Part shown: positions 28,919 to 40,180 of the stretch, piece after piece
Layout: every line of letters starts with the position of its first letter
Numbering within the stretch: position 1 is the stretch's first letter
NCBI RefSeq assembly: GCF_905220365.1
Contig: NC_061153.1
Coordinates: 3,988,001 to 4,052,000, forward strand
DNA: 64,000 bases
Direction of reading: 5' to 3'
From: Vanessa cardui
Taxonomy: Eukaryota; Arthropoda; Insecta; Lepidoptera; Nymphalidae
Program-made: the position numbers and the translations under genes
The notes under the pieces: generated by a model
What the model was told of the DNA's origin: nothing
Database searches by the model: none
What the model saw: the letters and a program-made list of their open reading frames with translations, nothing else

Positions 28919-31080
28919 CTATGTTTGCTTTTGTTTATCAAGAAGAAATTTTCTGTATTTGTTTCTAAAATTATGAATTATATTTAGGTTCCTCAATGGC
29001 GGTGGAAGGTTGTTCCAGCACTTGGTGGCGGCGTATCGAAAACTGCCACGGAAGGCGGCCGTTCTATGGAGAGGCATAAGAAGTAAATATGATTTCGATC
29101 TGGTTGCGTATGTGTTCGTATCGTGCGCCCAACGAAGCTTGTTATAAAGGTATGGTGGAAGTTTGAACTTGATTACCCCGAATAAGAGCGTCATAAAATG
29201 CAGTTGCCTACGGTATTCCATTCTCATAATTCCTGCGTTATTTAAATATTGTGTGACATGCGTACGTGGAGGTATATCGAAGCAATATCTTGCACAAGCA
29301 TTTTGCACCTTTTGAATTAAATTTTTTGTACGTTGCAATAGTCTTGGGCCCACCACTACATCGGCGTAATTTAATTTGGATAATACTAATGATTCACATA
29401 GGCGGATTCTTACATTTACCTTTAAAAACTTTCTTATTTGGTATAAAACTTTTAGACGATAAAAGCAGCTTTTAACTGTATTATGAATATGTTTTTCAAA
29501 TCTAAGGCATTCGTCCATAAGTACGCCAAGATTACGTGCTTCTGTAACTCTTTCAATTGGTTCATCTTGAATTTTAACCATAGGTATTTCCCTTGATATC
29601 AGTTGTATTTGATTCGCCGTGCCCAGTATTACAAATTTAGACTTTTGTGGATTTAGCGCTAAACAATTTGCTTCTGACCAACCTGCTATGTTTCTTAAAT
29701 CTTCATTTAGCTTAAGTACAGCATTATGAGTTTCATTAGGTGGAAAAGATATATATATTTGTATGTCGTCAGCATACATATGGTAACGGCAGTTTTTTAT
29801 GACCTTTGTTACGTCAGCGCAATATATAATAAATAGTAGAGGACCAAGTATCGATCCTTGGGGTACACCTCTAAGAACTTGCCTACATTGCGATGATTTT
29901 ATGGTGCCATCTTCATGTTTAAGTTCTACGGTTTGCGTTCTACTACCCAGATAACTGGTGAACCATTGTATAGCTTCTGCGCTAAGTCCGTAGTAGTGTA
30001 GTTTAGCTAGTAAAAGAGAGACGTTAATCGTATCAAATGCCCTAGAGTAATCCAACAAAACTAGTATAGTGCCATTACCTTTATCTTGCGCGTTTAATAT
30101 TTCGTCAACCACATCAATCAGTGCAGTTGCAGTACCGCGACGTTTACGGAATCCTGACTGTCTCATGGGTAATATATTATTGGTCTCAAGAAAATCAGAT
30201 AGCTGATTATATACTATTTTTTCCAATACTTTGGATAAACATGGCAGGATACTTATTGGCCGTAGATCCTTATTTTCTGAGGGATTATTATTTTTAGGGA
30301 TAGGCTTAATTATCGCTTTCTGCCATATTATAGGAAATATGCTCTGGGTAATAGACATATTAATTATCGTAGTAATAATTTCTTGAATATGAGGCATAAT
30401 GATCAACAACATTTTTAGAGATATTCCATCGGCCCCAACAGCATTTGATTTAATACTACTTATTACTTTATTGACAGCTGTACAATCGACAGTTTTGATG
30501 TAGAATGTAGCATCACCATAAAGTTGACTGTTAAAGTATGCTATATCAGTTTGAGAAGCCTGAGGCCTGCCTGGTAGTTGGAGAAAGTGATCATTAATAC
30601 CATCTGGATCATCAAAATGAGCGGGCAAAAGTTTGTCTTTCTTGTTATTAATGTTGATATGGCGTTTAATATGTGACCATAAGTATCGCGAATTTTTGTA
30701 ATTATTATTAATAAATAAAGTAAAATAAACAGTTTTTTCTGTATTTATGGCCGATTCTACTGATTTTTTAAGTTGCTTATAATAGTTAACATGAGCTTCT
30801 ATCTTCGTACTACGGCATCTAATTTGTGCTTCATTTCTCCGTCTCATCATTAATTTGATGTTATAAGTAACCCATGGATATTGTAATTCTTTGATATATC
30901 GCAACTTTATAGGGCTTAATGTGTCAAATACCCACAGGATACTGTCATTAAAAGCTGCAACTGTTTTATTAATGTCTTGATCTGAAATTATGAGTTCCCA
31001 GTTAATAAGCGCGGTTAAATAATATTTTAATTGGTCTAAATCTATGTCGTCAAATCGTCTACTATATATTTTTTCTTAAA
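28919..31080 (-). pseudogene. C2 ORF2: linker and reverse transcriptase, no endonuclease
   Basis: The 661-codon frame (30904-28919) runs from the linker (LQYPWVTYNIKLMMRRRNEA) through RT motifs SNAVGADGIS, LRPISILPCLSKVLEKI, SGFRKRRGTATALID, LLDYSRAFDTINVS, GVPQGSILGPLLF and HMYADDIQIYIS, the thumb and the C-terminal FRYAATKCWNNLPPPLRN, ending normally. Upstream to about 31075 the frame continues with linker residues (DDIDLDQLKYYLTALINW), then breaks into sequence unrelated to the endonuclease. RT looks intact but lacks its nicking domain and native start. Confidence 0.9.
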
Positions 31081-31218
31081 ACTTAATTATATAAAATATA
31101 ATACACTTTAAATAAATATGAGAAATTAATTTAACCTGCTTGCGAATTAATTTTGTTTTTACATGTATGATATATTCTTTAAATTTATCTAATAAACTAA
31201 TCTTATATGAGCTCAAAA

Positions 31219-32202
31219 TCAAACGGTATTGTCTCCAAAAAACTTAATTGTGTCGCTCAACGTGCGTATACGACGAGTTTCGGAGTCTCCGCTGCGACGA
31301 GCGTAAATGCGTCCTCCTCGTGTCCAGATATATCGCCATCCATCGCGTCGACCTAATTCGCGTGTTTTATAAAATATATGGCGATTCATCGGAGTGAGAC
31401 GCTCGTTAACATAAAACCGCTTAGGCACCGACTCGACGATTCCCGATGAGTCACAGCCGCGGCGCACGCGCGCGGCTCGTAGCACTTCGTCGCGGACGGC
31501 GCGCCGAGCGAGACGCACGACAATTGGCCGCGGCCGAGTTTGGCTGCTGTGATCGGCTATTATATGGCGCGGGCCCCAACGCTCAGCGCTGACGATGTCG
31601 CGTTCCTCCAGTGGCACCCCAATTTTTTTTGAAATTAAAACTACTATATTGGTTGGATTTTCGCCATTTTTCTCCTCTAAACCCGAGATTTCAATATCAT
31701 TTAGCAGGTTCTCTTGGTCACGGTCATTCAATTCGGATCGCAGTTGGGCAATTGTTTCGGTCGCATTTTTATCGACAATTTCCGAGTGTCGCTCCTGATT
31801 AATTTTTTCTAAATTATCTAAGCGTTTCTCGACGCTGTCCACCCGTTTATTAAATTCGGATATAGTCGTACTAAGCCGCGACAGCTCCCTGGTTACCGAA
31901 GAAAATTCCAATCGCAACAGCCTTATCTCAGTGAGGGACTTTTCAGAGTTATTTTCATCAGCATCTGTGAAATTGTCCTCTGCATTTTCTGTATCTGAGC
32001 TGGGAGAGGGATGGCTACTGGCGCTCGCAGGGGTAGTACGCTTCGTTCCTACTTTGCAATTGTTGCACAGTATTTTCTTGGGAATAGTGTCTCCCGGCTT
32101 TATATTAACGCACATTCTATGATAAAGCATAGCGCATTTGCTACACTTCGCGCCATCTATTATTGCGAGGTATTTACCGCAATGATTGCACTTATTCGTC
32201 AT
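31219..32202 (-). CDS. C2 ORF1: PHD-like finger, coiled coil, Baculo_FP-like domain
   Basis: Complete 327-codon frame. Residues 5-49 carry the zinc ligand series C5, C8, C20, C23, H28, C31, C46 and C49 (CNHCGKYLA, CSKCAMLYHRMC, CNNC). Residues about 85-145 form a coiled coil (SLTEIRLLRLEFSSVTREL, EFNKRVDSVEKRLDNLEKI). Residues about 160-320 form the Baculo_FP-like part (LLNDIEISGLEEKNGEN, DIVSAERWG, VRLARRAVRDEVLRAARV, FYVNERLTPMNRHIFYKTRE, GWRYIWTRGGRIYARR). The RNA-binding, RNP-forming role is known for such ORF1s. It is the only complete ORF1 of family C here. Confidence 0.9.
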   Translation of the reverse strand: MTNKCNHCGKYLAIIDGAKCSKCAMLYHRMCVNIKPGDTIPKKILCNNCKVGTKRTTPASASSHPSPSSDTENAEDNFTDADENNSEKSLTEIRLLRLEFSSVTRELSRLSTTISEFNKRVDSVEKRLDNLEKINQERHSEIVDKNATETIAQLRSELNDRDQENLLNDIEISGLEEKNGENPTNIVVLISKKIGVPLEERDIVSAERWGPRHIIADHSSQTRPRPIVVRLARRAVRDEVLRAARVRRGCDSSGIVESVPKRFYVNERLTPMNRHIFYKTRELGRRDGWRYIWTRGGRIYARRSGDSETRRIRTLSDTIKFFGDNTV

Positions 32203-32638
32203 AACGCTGCGTTAATATCAACAAGGCAATTATGAATATGGATGCTAGATGGCACTTATAATAATTAATAGTATTTTGTAAAATTATTTTAATTTAATTT
32301 AGTTTTATATCGCTATACTTAATTGTAATTGATTCTTAAGTGTCCAGGTTTATTACTATTTTATATGAACTTTTCTGGCTATTAAACACTTTAACCTAGT
32401 ATTATATTTAATTTAATTGTTAGTGGGTACAAGTTAACTTTCCACTGTACGCTAAATTATATTTTTGTATTTGCAGCACTTATCACTTTATTTTAGATAT
32501 CACTAACACTGTAAATATGTAGTCACAATTTATATAACGTTTTAATAAAACTTTTAAAGATATTTACGTCGTTTTACTATTTTTACTGAACTTAATTGTA
32601 CATAAACACTGTCAATGACGTTCCGATGACGGACGGAC
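32203..32638 (-). other. C2 5' UTR
   Basis: Non-coding sequence upstream of ORF1 in element sense, ending at the TTTTA duplication. An internal Pol II promoter is expected for this group but I see no defined motif. Confidence 0.55.
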
Positions 32639-32753
32639 TTTTAGTGGGTAGGACGGGGCCTTCTGCCCCGGGAGTCCCACATATCCGTCCCGGTCCCCCT
32701 TCGGCCGGGCGGAATGCGTAAATGCATTTCCTCCTAGTAAAACAAAAAAAAAA
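32639..32753 (+). repeat. SART-like 3' terminus of P2b
   Basis: Continues the 3' UTR cut by C2: GTGGGTAGGACGGGG, the CTTCT-loop hairpin (32654-32670), CCTCCTAGTAAAAC and poly(A), then GGTTAGG. Nearly identical to 23327-23458. Confidence 0.88.
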
Positions 32754-32765
32754 GGTTAGGTTAGG
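32754..32765 (+). repeat. Telomeric TTAGG remnant between two LINE 3' ends
   Basis: GGTTAGGTTAGG, flanked left by poly(A) of plus-sense P2b and right by poly(T) of minus-sense T2. Confidence 0.92.
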
Positions 32766-32826
32766 TTTTTTTTTTTTAATTTATACACTTTGCTCCCTCT
32801 AATTATTTGCATGTATACTACTTTCA

Positions 32827-32913
32827 GACAAACGGGGAAAAGCCCTCATGGACGCCTGGGAATGGAAAGCCCAGGCAGTGCCGGACTCCTACCGGCTAAA
32901 AACCCCGTTTGTC
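32827..32913 (-). ncRNA. T2 3'-UTR structured element
   Basis: Outer stem GACAAACGGGG (32827-32837) with CCCCGTTTGTC (32903-32913), 11 bp. Inside are GCCTGGG/CCCAGGC (32854-32860 with 32870-32876) and GCCGG/CCGGC (32880-32884 with 32892-32896), a three-way junction. T4 has the same layout with a compensating pair change. Probably a cis RNA element of the transposon, for example an RT recognition site; that role is inferred. Confidence 0.65.
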
Positions 32914-33102
32914 ACCAAATCAAAATTTTAAAACTCATTTATTTGCTTTACATTCCTCTGATATTCATTCAGAGACTTTTTATATCTCATTTTGTCATTT
33001 TACAATTATCAAAATAAAAATAAACATGTATCTTACAACTATGATTAAAACCATACTCAATATATACAAACTACAGTGCAATAAGCAATAAATAATAAAA
33101 AC

Positions 33103-33981
33103 TTATTTATCTACGTTTCTTAAATTTACAATTTTACAAATTTTGACACAGTAGTCCATAAAATCATTACCATATTCCTTATTGTCAATAATCTCGGGTA
33201 GGCTACTCGTTTCCAGTTTCACCCCCCATTTTGGTTCAAAATTGTACCTATCCATTAAGTGGATTGGGCACTCGAGTAGGCTGTGTAGTGTAGATTCTGT
33301 TTTGTGTGGGTCGCATACACATGATGGATTGTCCTTACACTTGAAGCGGTTCAAGTATTCGGAGAATCCACCATGTCCCGTCAGCACCTGCGTGAGATAT
33401 CCTTGGGGTTTTATACGTTTAATGACTTTATAAACCCTTACAGCATCCGGAAAGAACGCTCTGGTTACGGAGTCCGTTTCTCCCGACCGATATCTTTGAT
33501 TCCATTCGCCAAGGGTCTTCTCACGAATGTTCCTCTTGATGAATGAGACCGGAACCTGGTCGTAGTCTGGCTTCCTCCGGCTCGAGAGCGCTGCTTCCTT
33601 CGCTAGATAATCCGTCCGTTCATTGCCTGGGAGGCCCGCGTGGGCTTTGATCCAATACAAGGATACCATTTTGTTCTGTTCCAAGGCCCGATTGAGGTTG
33701 CGTCTTATCTCCACCGCTAACGGGTGGAGGTTTCACTGGCCCGTCACAGTCTCCAGCGCTGCTCTAGAGTCACTGTAAAGACCAAAGGAACCGCCACTGT
33801 TCCTGAAGATTTCGCTCGTGGCTCTGCAGATGGCCAGGAGTTCCGCCTGGTAGACTGTGCAATACGCGGGTAGGCTGAGTTTGACAGCCTTGATCTCGGC
33901 TTCATTATTCCATAAGGATAATGCCGCCCCGACCCGGCTGTCAATCTTGCTCCCGTCGGTGAAAATTCGCACCTGTTGCAC
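33103..33981 (-). pseudogene. T2 ORF2 C-terminus: RNase H and zinc motif
   Basis: 33981-33733 reads VRIFTDGSKIDSRVGAAL, TVYQAELLAICRA and LYSDSRAALETVTGQ, then a stop where T1 has Trp. 33714-33103 reads NKMVSLYWIKAHAGLPGN, ERTDYLAKEA and CVCDPHKTESTLHSLLECP, then stops normally. All RNase H acidic residues are present across the two pieces. No helicase follows, unlike T3 and T4. Confidence 0.88.
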
Positions 33982-34017
33982 ATTGTTTTGGTCTACCTGG
34001 TTCTGGTCTGAAAGACT

Positions 34018-35999
34018 TCAAATCTCCAGATCCATCTGCATTGCCGGATGAGGAGCCTCGGCAAATCCCGCCGCTCTCTCAGTCTCTCGATCGTCCAGCA
34101 CTAGTCGGGATGACCCTCTTCGTGCCTCGTACAGTGCAGCTGCTTCCTGTATTCTAAGGTCCAGAGGTAGTATCCCGGCCAGTACCAGTGCCGCGTTCAG
34201 GGAGACCGTGCGGTAAGATTTGCAAAGCTTCTGAGCGAAGCCTCTCTGAACCCACGCCGCTGCTGCGTATATTATAATAGGCTCTATTGCAGCTGAGTAA
34301 ATTAACCTAATAATTTCCGGGTGTAAACCCCAACTCACACTAGCGGCTTTTGACAGCCTTTTGTAAATGTCTGTGGCTTTTGCACATATGTTTGCAACAT
34401 TTTTGTTAAATGTAAGCTTACTATCTATCGTGAGCCTCAGGATTTTAATCTCTTTAGACATTTCAATGTCCACTCCAGCCATGCTCAAACGTGGGGTATC
34501 GTATTTAAGTTTGTTGGTCAATATCATGGCTCATGTTTTATGTGGCGCGAATTTCAATTTATTTGCGACACCCAATTCGTGAGCAAAACCGAGTGCATCA
34601 TTGGCCTGCCTTTCGATCTCGAGAGCCGTGTCTCCCGTAAATACTAACACGACGTCGTCAGAAATGCTTGGCAAAAGTGTTCCTTTTTCTCCATCTCGTG
34701 TAATAGTGGGTCTAGCAAGAGATTCCACAGGATAGGGCCACCTATTGACCCTTGCACACATCCTTTGTTTGTGGTTCTTTCCGTCTCTTCCCCAGCGTAT
34801 CTGAGTCTGACTTTCCTGTTGTCGAGGTAACTATCAAGTAGCCTCCTGATATTGACCGGTACTTTTTCCTCAGCCAGACGAATTCTGATTGCTGGCCACC
34901 ATGCGCTGTCGAAGGCTCCCTCTATATCCAGTGACACCAGGGTGACAAGCTTTTTGAGCTTAATCATCCCTCTGATATGGTGTATCAGGGTATAGAGGGC
35001 GTCTTCGGTGCTCTTCTGGGGCATGAATCCGAACTGGCGAGTACTGAAACGCGGTATGAGCTGCCATTTTATCCTTGCTACTATCATCTTTTCCAGGACC
35101 TTCCCCAAAACTGGCAGCAGGCCTATAGGTCTATAGGATTTGGGGTTCGTGTAGTCAGTCTTGCCCGGTTTTCTCAATGCCACTACTGTGGCTTCCTTCC
35201 AGATGTCCGGGAAGTATCCTATTTCTAGGCATTTGTTGTACAGGGCAAGAAATGCATCCGGGTCCTGGTGTATAGCTCGACAACATATGTCCGCGGTAAA
35301 ACCATCCGCCCCTGGAGCCTTCTTTGGATTAAATCCTCCTATCGCGGTCTTTAGTTCCAGCATAATAAACGGCGGGTCGTGATGCTCAGCATCCTGCCTG
35401 TCGTTTATTCACTCTGCCGCCTCTCTGGTGCGACGATGGTGGACATTGTCTGCGCTAGCGAGATCTTCGGGGTAGAACGTCTCAGCTAGCAAGTCAGCTG
35501 ACTCTTTGGGGTTCAAGTGTGCTCCGTCTTTGGTTAGGGTCAAATCTTCTTGTCTCCTGGTGGTTTTTCCTATAATCCTATATATGCCATCCCATTCTCG
35601 TTACTCCTTCCCTATCCTGTTTTTCGCAGAACTGCTTCCAACTTTGTATTTGGGCTTTCTTGGCTTGGCACTCATATTCTTCTTTCTTTTTCAGGTACTC
35701 TTCGACTACATGCTCTCTTCGCGATTTCGCGGCATTCTTGATCCTGCGTCTGTATCTCACCACCGTCTTCTTGAGTTGGGCTGACTCCTCACTCCACCAT
35801 GGGATGGTAATTACTATTTTGTTGGTCTTTAAGGGTATACTTTTGTTACAAGCTGTCGTTATTGCCTGCATATACATTTTTATTAGATGTTTGAGGTCCT
35901 CTTTGTTGTCTATGTTTTTTATACTTATTAAACTAATTTGATTTTCTATTTTTATTTGCACTAATGTTTCAACAAAGAGGTTCCAGTTGGCTTTTCTTG
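34018..35999 (-). pseudogene. T2 ORF2 linker and reverse transcriptase
   Basis: 35961-35578 is linker (IPWWSEESAQLKKTVVRYRR). 35363-34644 is RT (NPKKAPGADGFTADICC, SYRPIGLLPVLGKVLEKM, FGFMPQKSTEDALYTL, SLDIEGAFDSAWWPAI, CVQGSIGGPILWNLLLDPLL), and 34527-34018 is thumb. A one-base loss at about 34660 relative to T1 shifts the frame exactly at the FADD catalytic box, and a second break lies at about 34530. A deletion of about 40 bases near 34250 removes part of the thumb. Confidence 0.88.
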
Positions 36000-36144
36000 T
36001 TGTTCGGGTGATAACGTAGTGTATTGCTTGTAGGGCTTGGCGAGAAACGAAAAGACGTGGTGCTAGGTCAACTGTTTAATTGTGACTGACGTATAATTAT
36101 TAGTTAAGATTAGAAAAATATACTTAAGATTTGTGAACATAACA
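36000..36144 (-). repeat. BEL2 LTR (3', minus sense)
   Basis: In element sense TGTTATGTTC follows the purine-rich TTTTGGTGGGCGGCA and runs about 145 bases to CACCCGAACAACA at the T2 boundary. The start fits a BEL LTR start after a polypurine tract. Short for an LTR, so it may be cut; no second copy lies in the window. Confidence 0.55.
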
Positions 36145-36456
36145 TGCCGCCCACCAAAAGGTCTCTTAGGCCTTTTCTAAACAAATTATTTAAATTAATT
36201 ACATTGTAGTACATACATATGCTCAGGTCATAAGTACTCCTACCAAATACAATTAATTGATCATAACATAAATTTTTACTTGATAATTACATTATGAGTA
36301 TTTAAGCACAAGTCATAAATACTACAACAAATATTTGATACATTAACAATAATTTCATAACAATTTTTTGTTTTTTTTTTTAGTTGCATGCTTTATACAA
36401 TTTCAAAATTTCTAATCTTATAATTCAGTAAACATTGGTACATATTTTTAAATACT

Positions 36457-36766
36457 TGTCGGAGATGTCAATAATACGGATGGTGATTTGACGAATCGCA
36501 AGCGTTGTCAGCATTGCATAACGCTTCGACGGAGTCTAGATGGGTCGGTGCGAGTCGGCGACACACCACTTCAGTGCTAGCCACCGTACAGACAACTCGT
36601 CTAGAAACTGTCTTACGATTCGTCGTTATTGTTGTGATTTTAAAAGTGTGTAAAAGTAAATCATTTGAGTGATTACGGGACTTTTATTAATTAACCGTAC
36701 CCGGATAACGCCCACACAATGTCCGATTGTGAGAACAACCACACAAATCAACCACCTCTGCCGTTA
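36457..36766 (+). repeat. Gypsy 5' LTR
   Basis: 310 bases, starting TGTCGGAG and ending CTGCCGTTA. TACT (36453-36456) precedes it and also follows the 3' LTR (42000-42003). One mismatch to the 3' LTR (T/C near 36620). Its last 48 bases hold the gag start codon and 16 codons. Confidence 0.95.
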
Positions 36767-39700
36767 TCAGAAGCGGGATTCGAGCGGGCAAGCGGACACC
36801 CTGGTACTGCATCGCATTCCGGAGAAAATGGCGCGAGTGAGACACAATGGCGGACGTTGTTTGAAATGCAAAATTCGACAATGAAGGCATTAATTGAAGC
36901 ACTTAATAAACCACAACGATCTACCCACACCGTGAATCTACCGGAGTTTGATCCTGATAAAAACGACGCAGATGCACGTTCGTGGTGTTCAACTTCAGAC
37001 CTAGTTTTCGCTGAAAACCCTATGGAAGGAGGCCAGTTGATCATCACCATTAGCAAGGCTCTGAAAGGATCAGCATCGACTTGGTTGTCCCAAATATCAT
37101 ATGCTGGCATGACATGGAAGGATTTTAAGGAGTTATTCACTGCACGATTCGTGAGCACGGAAACCACCGCTGCTACCCTCATAAATTTGCATACCGACAA
37201 GCCAAAAGAAGGTGAAAGTTTAGCTGCGTACGGGAGCCGTGTTATGTCATTATTGTCTAACAGCTGGAAAAATCTGACCGTTGAACAGATTATAGTGGCA
37301 ACAACGGTTGCACACATTTCTCAGTTTAATACAAAATTGCAGAGATTCGCATTTACTTCAGAGATTACCAGTCGTCAGCAACTACAACAAGAGTTACAAG
37401 CCTTTACTCACCTCAAGCGTAAGATAACTGCACCAGAGCCACCAACATTAGGAAACAAACGGATGAAGATGACTCAAAACTCAGCTATAAAATGTTTCCA
37501 CTGTGGAAAGATTGGACACAGAAGAGCGGATTGCTTACACAGGCTTAAGGATGTAAATAGAAAACCTGCAAGCTTAAACCCGAAACCTCAGCCATCAACT
37601 GCCTTCAGCTCTGTTGTTTGCTACAACTGTGGCAAGCAGGGGCATATCTCCACCCGTTGCCCAAGTGGTGGGCGCGCAGAGGCATCCAGCAGCGAGCGAC
37701 GTGTTGACTTTTGCGTGGTCGACCCTCCCGAAGGAATTTTAAAACATAAAGGTCAGTCTTTCACATTCCATTTTGATTCAGGTGCTGAGTGTTCTCTTAT
37801 TAAAGAAAGTGTTTCCGGTAAATTTTGTGGTAAACGTGAACAAAATATAGTTACATTAAGAGGTATAAGTCAGTCAAGTGTTCTCAGCACCGTTCAAATC
37901 ATTTGTATTGTTGAAATCGATAGTATTGTAATCGAAATTTTATTGCATGTTTTGCCTGATGTCTTTCTACGTAGTGATATCATGATAGGGCGCGAAATAT
38001 TGTCCCAAGGATTTTGTGTTAATATGACCGCGAAACAATTTAAAATTTCTAAAGTTCATGAAATAAACAACTTTTATTCACATATACCCTCAACTAATTT
38101 AGAAAATAATGTTTTGACTCGTAGTTCTAAAGACCGGTTGTTGATAAATAATAATAATACCGATATTGATACCGACGTATCTCCTGTTCATAAAGCGGAA
38201 ATTGTTGCTTTGTTGATTCGTTACTCGAAATATTTTATTACGGGTATGCCGCAAACTCGCGTGACAACGGGTGAACTTGTGATTCGGTTAATTGATCCTA
38301 GTAAAACGGTACAAAGGCGTCCCTATAGACTTAGTGCGGAAGAGAGAAAAATAATGCGTGAACGTGTTGATGAGTTAATGCGTGCTAATATAATACGACC
38401 AAGTAGTTCACCGTTTGCAAGCCCAGCTCTTTTAGTTAAGAAACGTGACGGGTCGGATAGGATGTGCATTGACTATCGCGAACTTAATAGTAACACAGTA
38501 CCTGATCAATACCCATTGCCACTTATCTCTGACCAAATATCCCGATTACATGGAGCGCGGTATTTCACCAAGTTAGATTGTGCCTCAGGTTTTCATTTAA
38601 TTCCTGTCAAAGCCGATGATCAATCAATAGAACGAACTGCGTTTATAACACCTGATGGCCAATACGAGTATTTGACCATGCCATTCGGGCTCCGCAATGC
38701 AATATCGGTTTTTCAACGCGCAATAGTTAAAGCTCTCGGTAATTTAGCTAATACTTGTGTCATTGTTTATGTTGATGATATTTTAATTATTTCTGAAACT
38801 ATTGAGGAAGGTATAGAAAGACTTGATATAGTTTTACAAGCATTAACTAAGTCTGGTTTTTCATTAAATTTAAAAAAGTGTTCATTTTTAAAGACGCAAC
38901 TTGAGTTTTTAGGTTTTGAAGTAAGATCGGGAGAAATAAGGCCTAATCGTAGAAAGGTGGAGGCATTGTCCACTCTACCTCCACTATCCACAGTAACTCA
39001 GTTAAGGCAGTTCATAGGCTTAGCAACTTATTTTAGGCAATTTGTACCTAAATTTTCTCGTTTGATGGGTCCCCTCTATAAATTGACACGTGATAAAGTT
39101 CCTTTTAACTGGCAAAACCGACACGAAGACATTCGAAAAGAAATAATTTCCATTCTCACTAAAGAACCTGTTTTAATAATTTTTGACCCGCGATACACAA
39201 TCGAATTACATACGGACGCTAGCTCTGATGGTTACGGTGCTATTTTATTTCAAGTCGTGGAAGGCAAACGTAGAGTAGTCGCGTATTTTAGTAAGAGGAC
39301 TACATCGGCGGAATCACGGTACCATAGTTATGAATTAGAGACTTTGGCTGTTGTTAATGCAATAAAACATTTTCGGCAATATTTACACGGTAGAAAATTT
39401 ACAGTAGTAACTGAATGTAATTCTTTAAAGTTATCCCGTAAAAAGATCGACTTGACACCGCGAGTTCACAGATGGTGGGCTTACTTACAATGTTTTGATT
39501 TCGATATAGTTTATAATAAAGGCAAAGATTTGGCACACGCAGATTTATTATCGCGTAATCACCCAACATCTGTTTATTCTAAATCGAATATGAAATCTAA
39601 AATTAATTCCAAGTTAGGTCAAAACAAAATTGTTAATTTTACTGAACTTTCTGGTAATTGGCTTCTAGCTGAACAAAAACGCGACTCTGAAATATCCAAG

Positions 39701-40180
39701 CTAGTTTCTGATCTAAATAACGGACGGCTAACCGAAGATATCGCGAAAACATATGAAATTCGTAAAGGTATTCTCAATCGTAAAATCCAGCGTAACGGCC
39801 GAACTAAATGTTTACCCATACTACCCAAAGCATTAAGGTGGTCAGTTGTCAATAACGTTCATGAATCTCTAATTCACCTCGGGTACGATAAAACCTTAGA
39901 GAAACTTTATGATGTTTATTGGTTCGAAGGTATGTCACGATATGTTAAAAAATTAATTGATAATTGTGTAACTTGTAAGGTATCTAAGTCACACTCGGGT
40001 AGAATACAAGCAGAGTTGCATCCTATACCGAAAGTAAACGTACCATGGCATACCATACACATAGACGCTACGGGAAAATTAAGCGGCAAGAATGATTCAA
40101 AAGAATATGTTTTTGTTCTTATCGATGCGTTCACGAAGTTCGTCTTACTGTATCACACTATTCATATTGGTACTAAAAGT
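36719..40180 (+). pseudogene. gag-pol: Gypsy Gag-Pol polyprotein (gag, protease, RT, RNase H, start of integrase)
   Basis: Starts MSDCENNH inside the LTR. Gag has two CCHC knuckles, C259-C272 (CFHCGKIGHRRADC) and C301-C314 (CYNCGKQGHISTRC). Protease motif HFDSGAEC at 351-358. RT includes KRDGSDRMCIDYRELN, MPFGLRNA and YVDD at 684-687. RNase H has ELHTDASSDGYGA (D833) and YELETLAV, but TEC at 898-900 where the family usually has TDC. Integrase zinc residues are H1048, H1053, C1083 and C1086, and the first core Asp is D1116. The frame runs into the RTE insertion at 40181; the printed Phe run after that is poly(T). Otherwise uninterrupted, no frameshift between gag and pol. Confidence 0.93.
36767..36783 (+). 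promoter_or_regulatory. Primer binding site, tRNA-Leu type, inside the coding frame
   Basis: TCAGAAGCGGGATTCGA directly follows the LTR and is complementary to the T-arm/acceptor side of an insect tRNA-Leu, by recollection. It encodes SEAGFE in the Gag frame. It lacks the TGG that pairs with a CCA end, so priming would start a few bases inside the tRNA. Confidence 0.7.

Larger units (their letters stand above)
27739..32638 (-). mobile_element. CR1/jockey-group LINE C2, endonuclease deleted
   Basis: Inserted in the P2b 3' UTR with TTTTA on both sides (27734-27738 and 32639-32643). In element sense it has a 435-base 5' UTR, complete ORF1, a joint at about 31075 that removes most of the ORF2 endonuclease, RT, a 1.2-kb 3' UTR and a long poly(A) (27739-27776). 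The 5' end looks complete, as the 5' UTR precedes the ORF1 ATG. Confidence 0.88.
32766..35999 (-). mobile_element. TRAS-like LINE T2, 5' part missing
   Basis: Same family as T1, with contiguous 3' UTR, zinc motif, RNase H, RT and linker. It ends at about 35999, inside the endonuclease-RT linker, at the LTR of BEL2; the rest of the endonuclease and ORF1 are not found beyond BEL2. Multiple stops and shifts. Useful as the empty-site reference for the insertions in T1. Confidence 0.88.
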
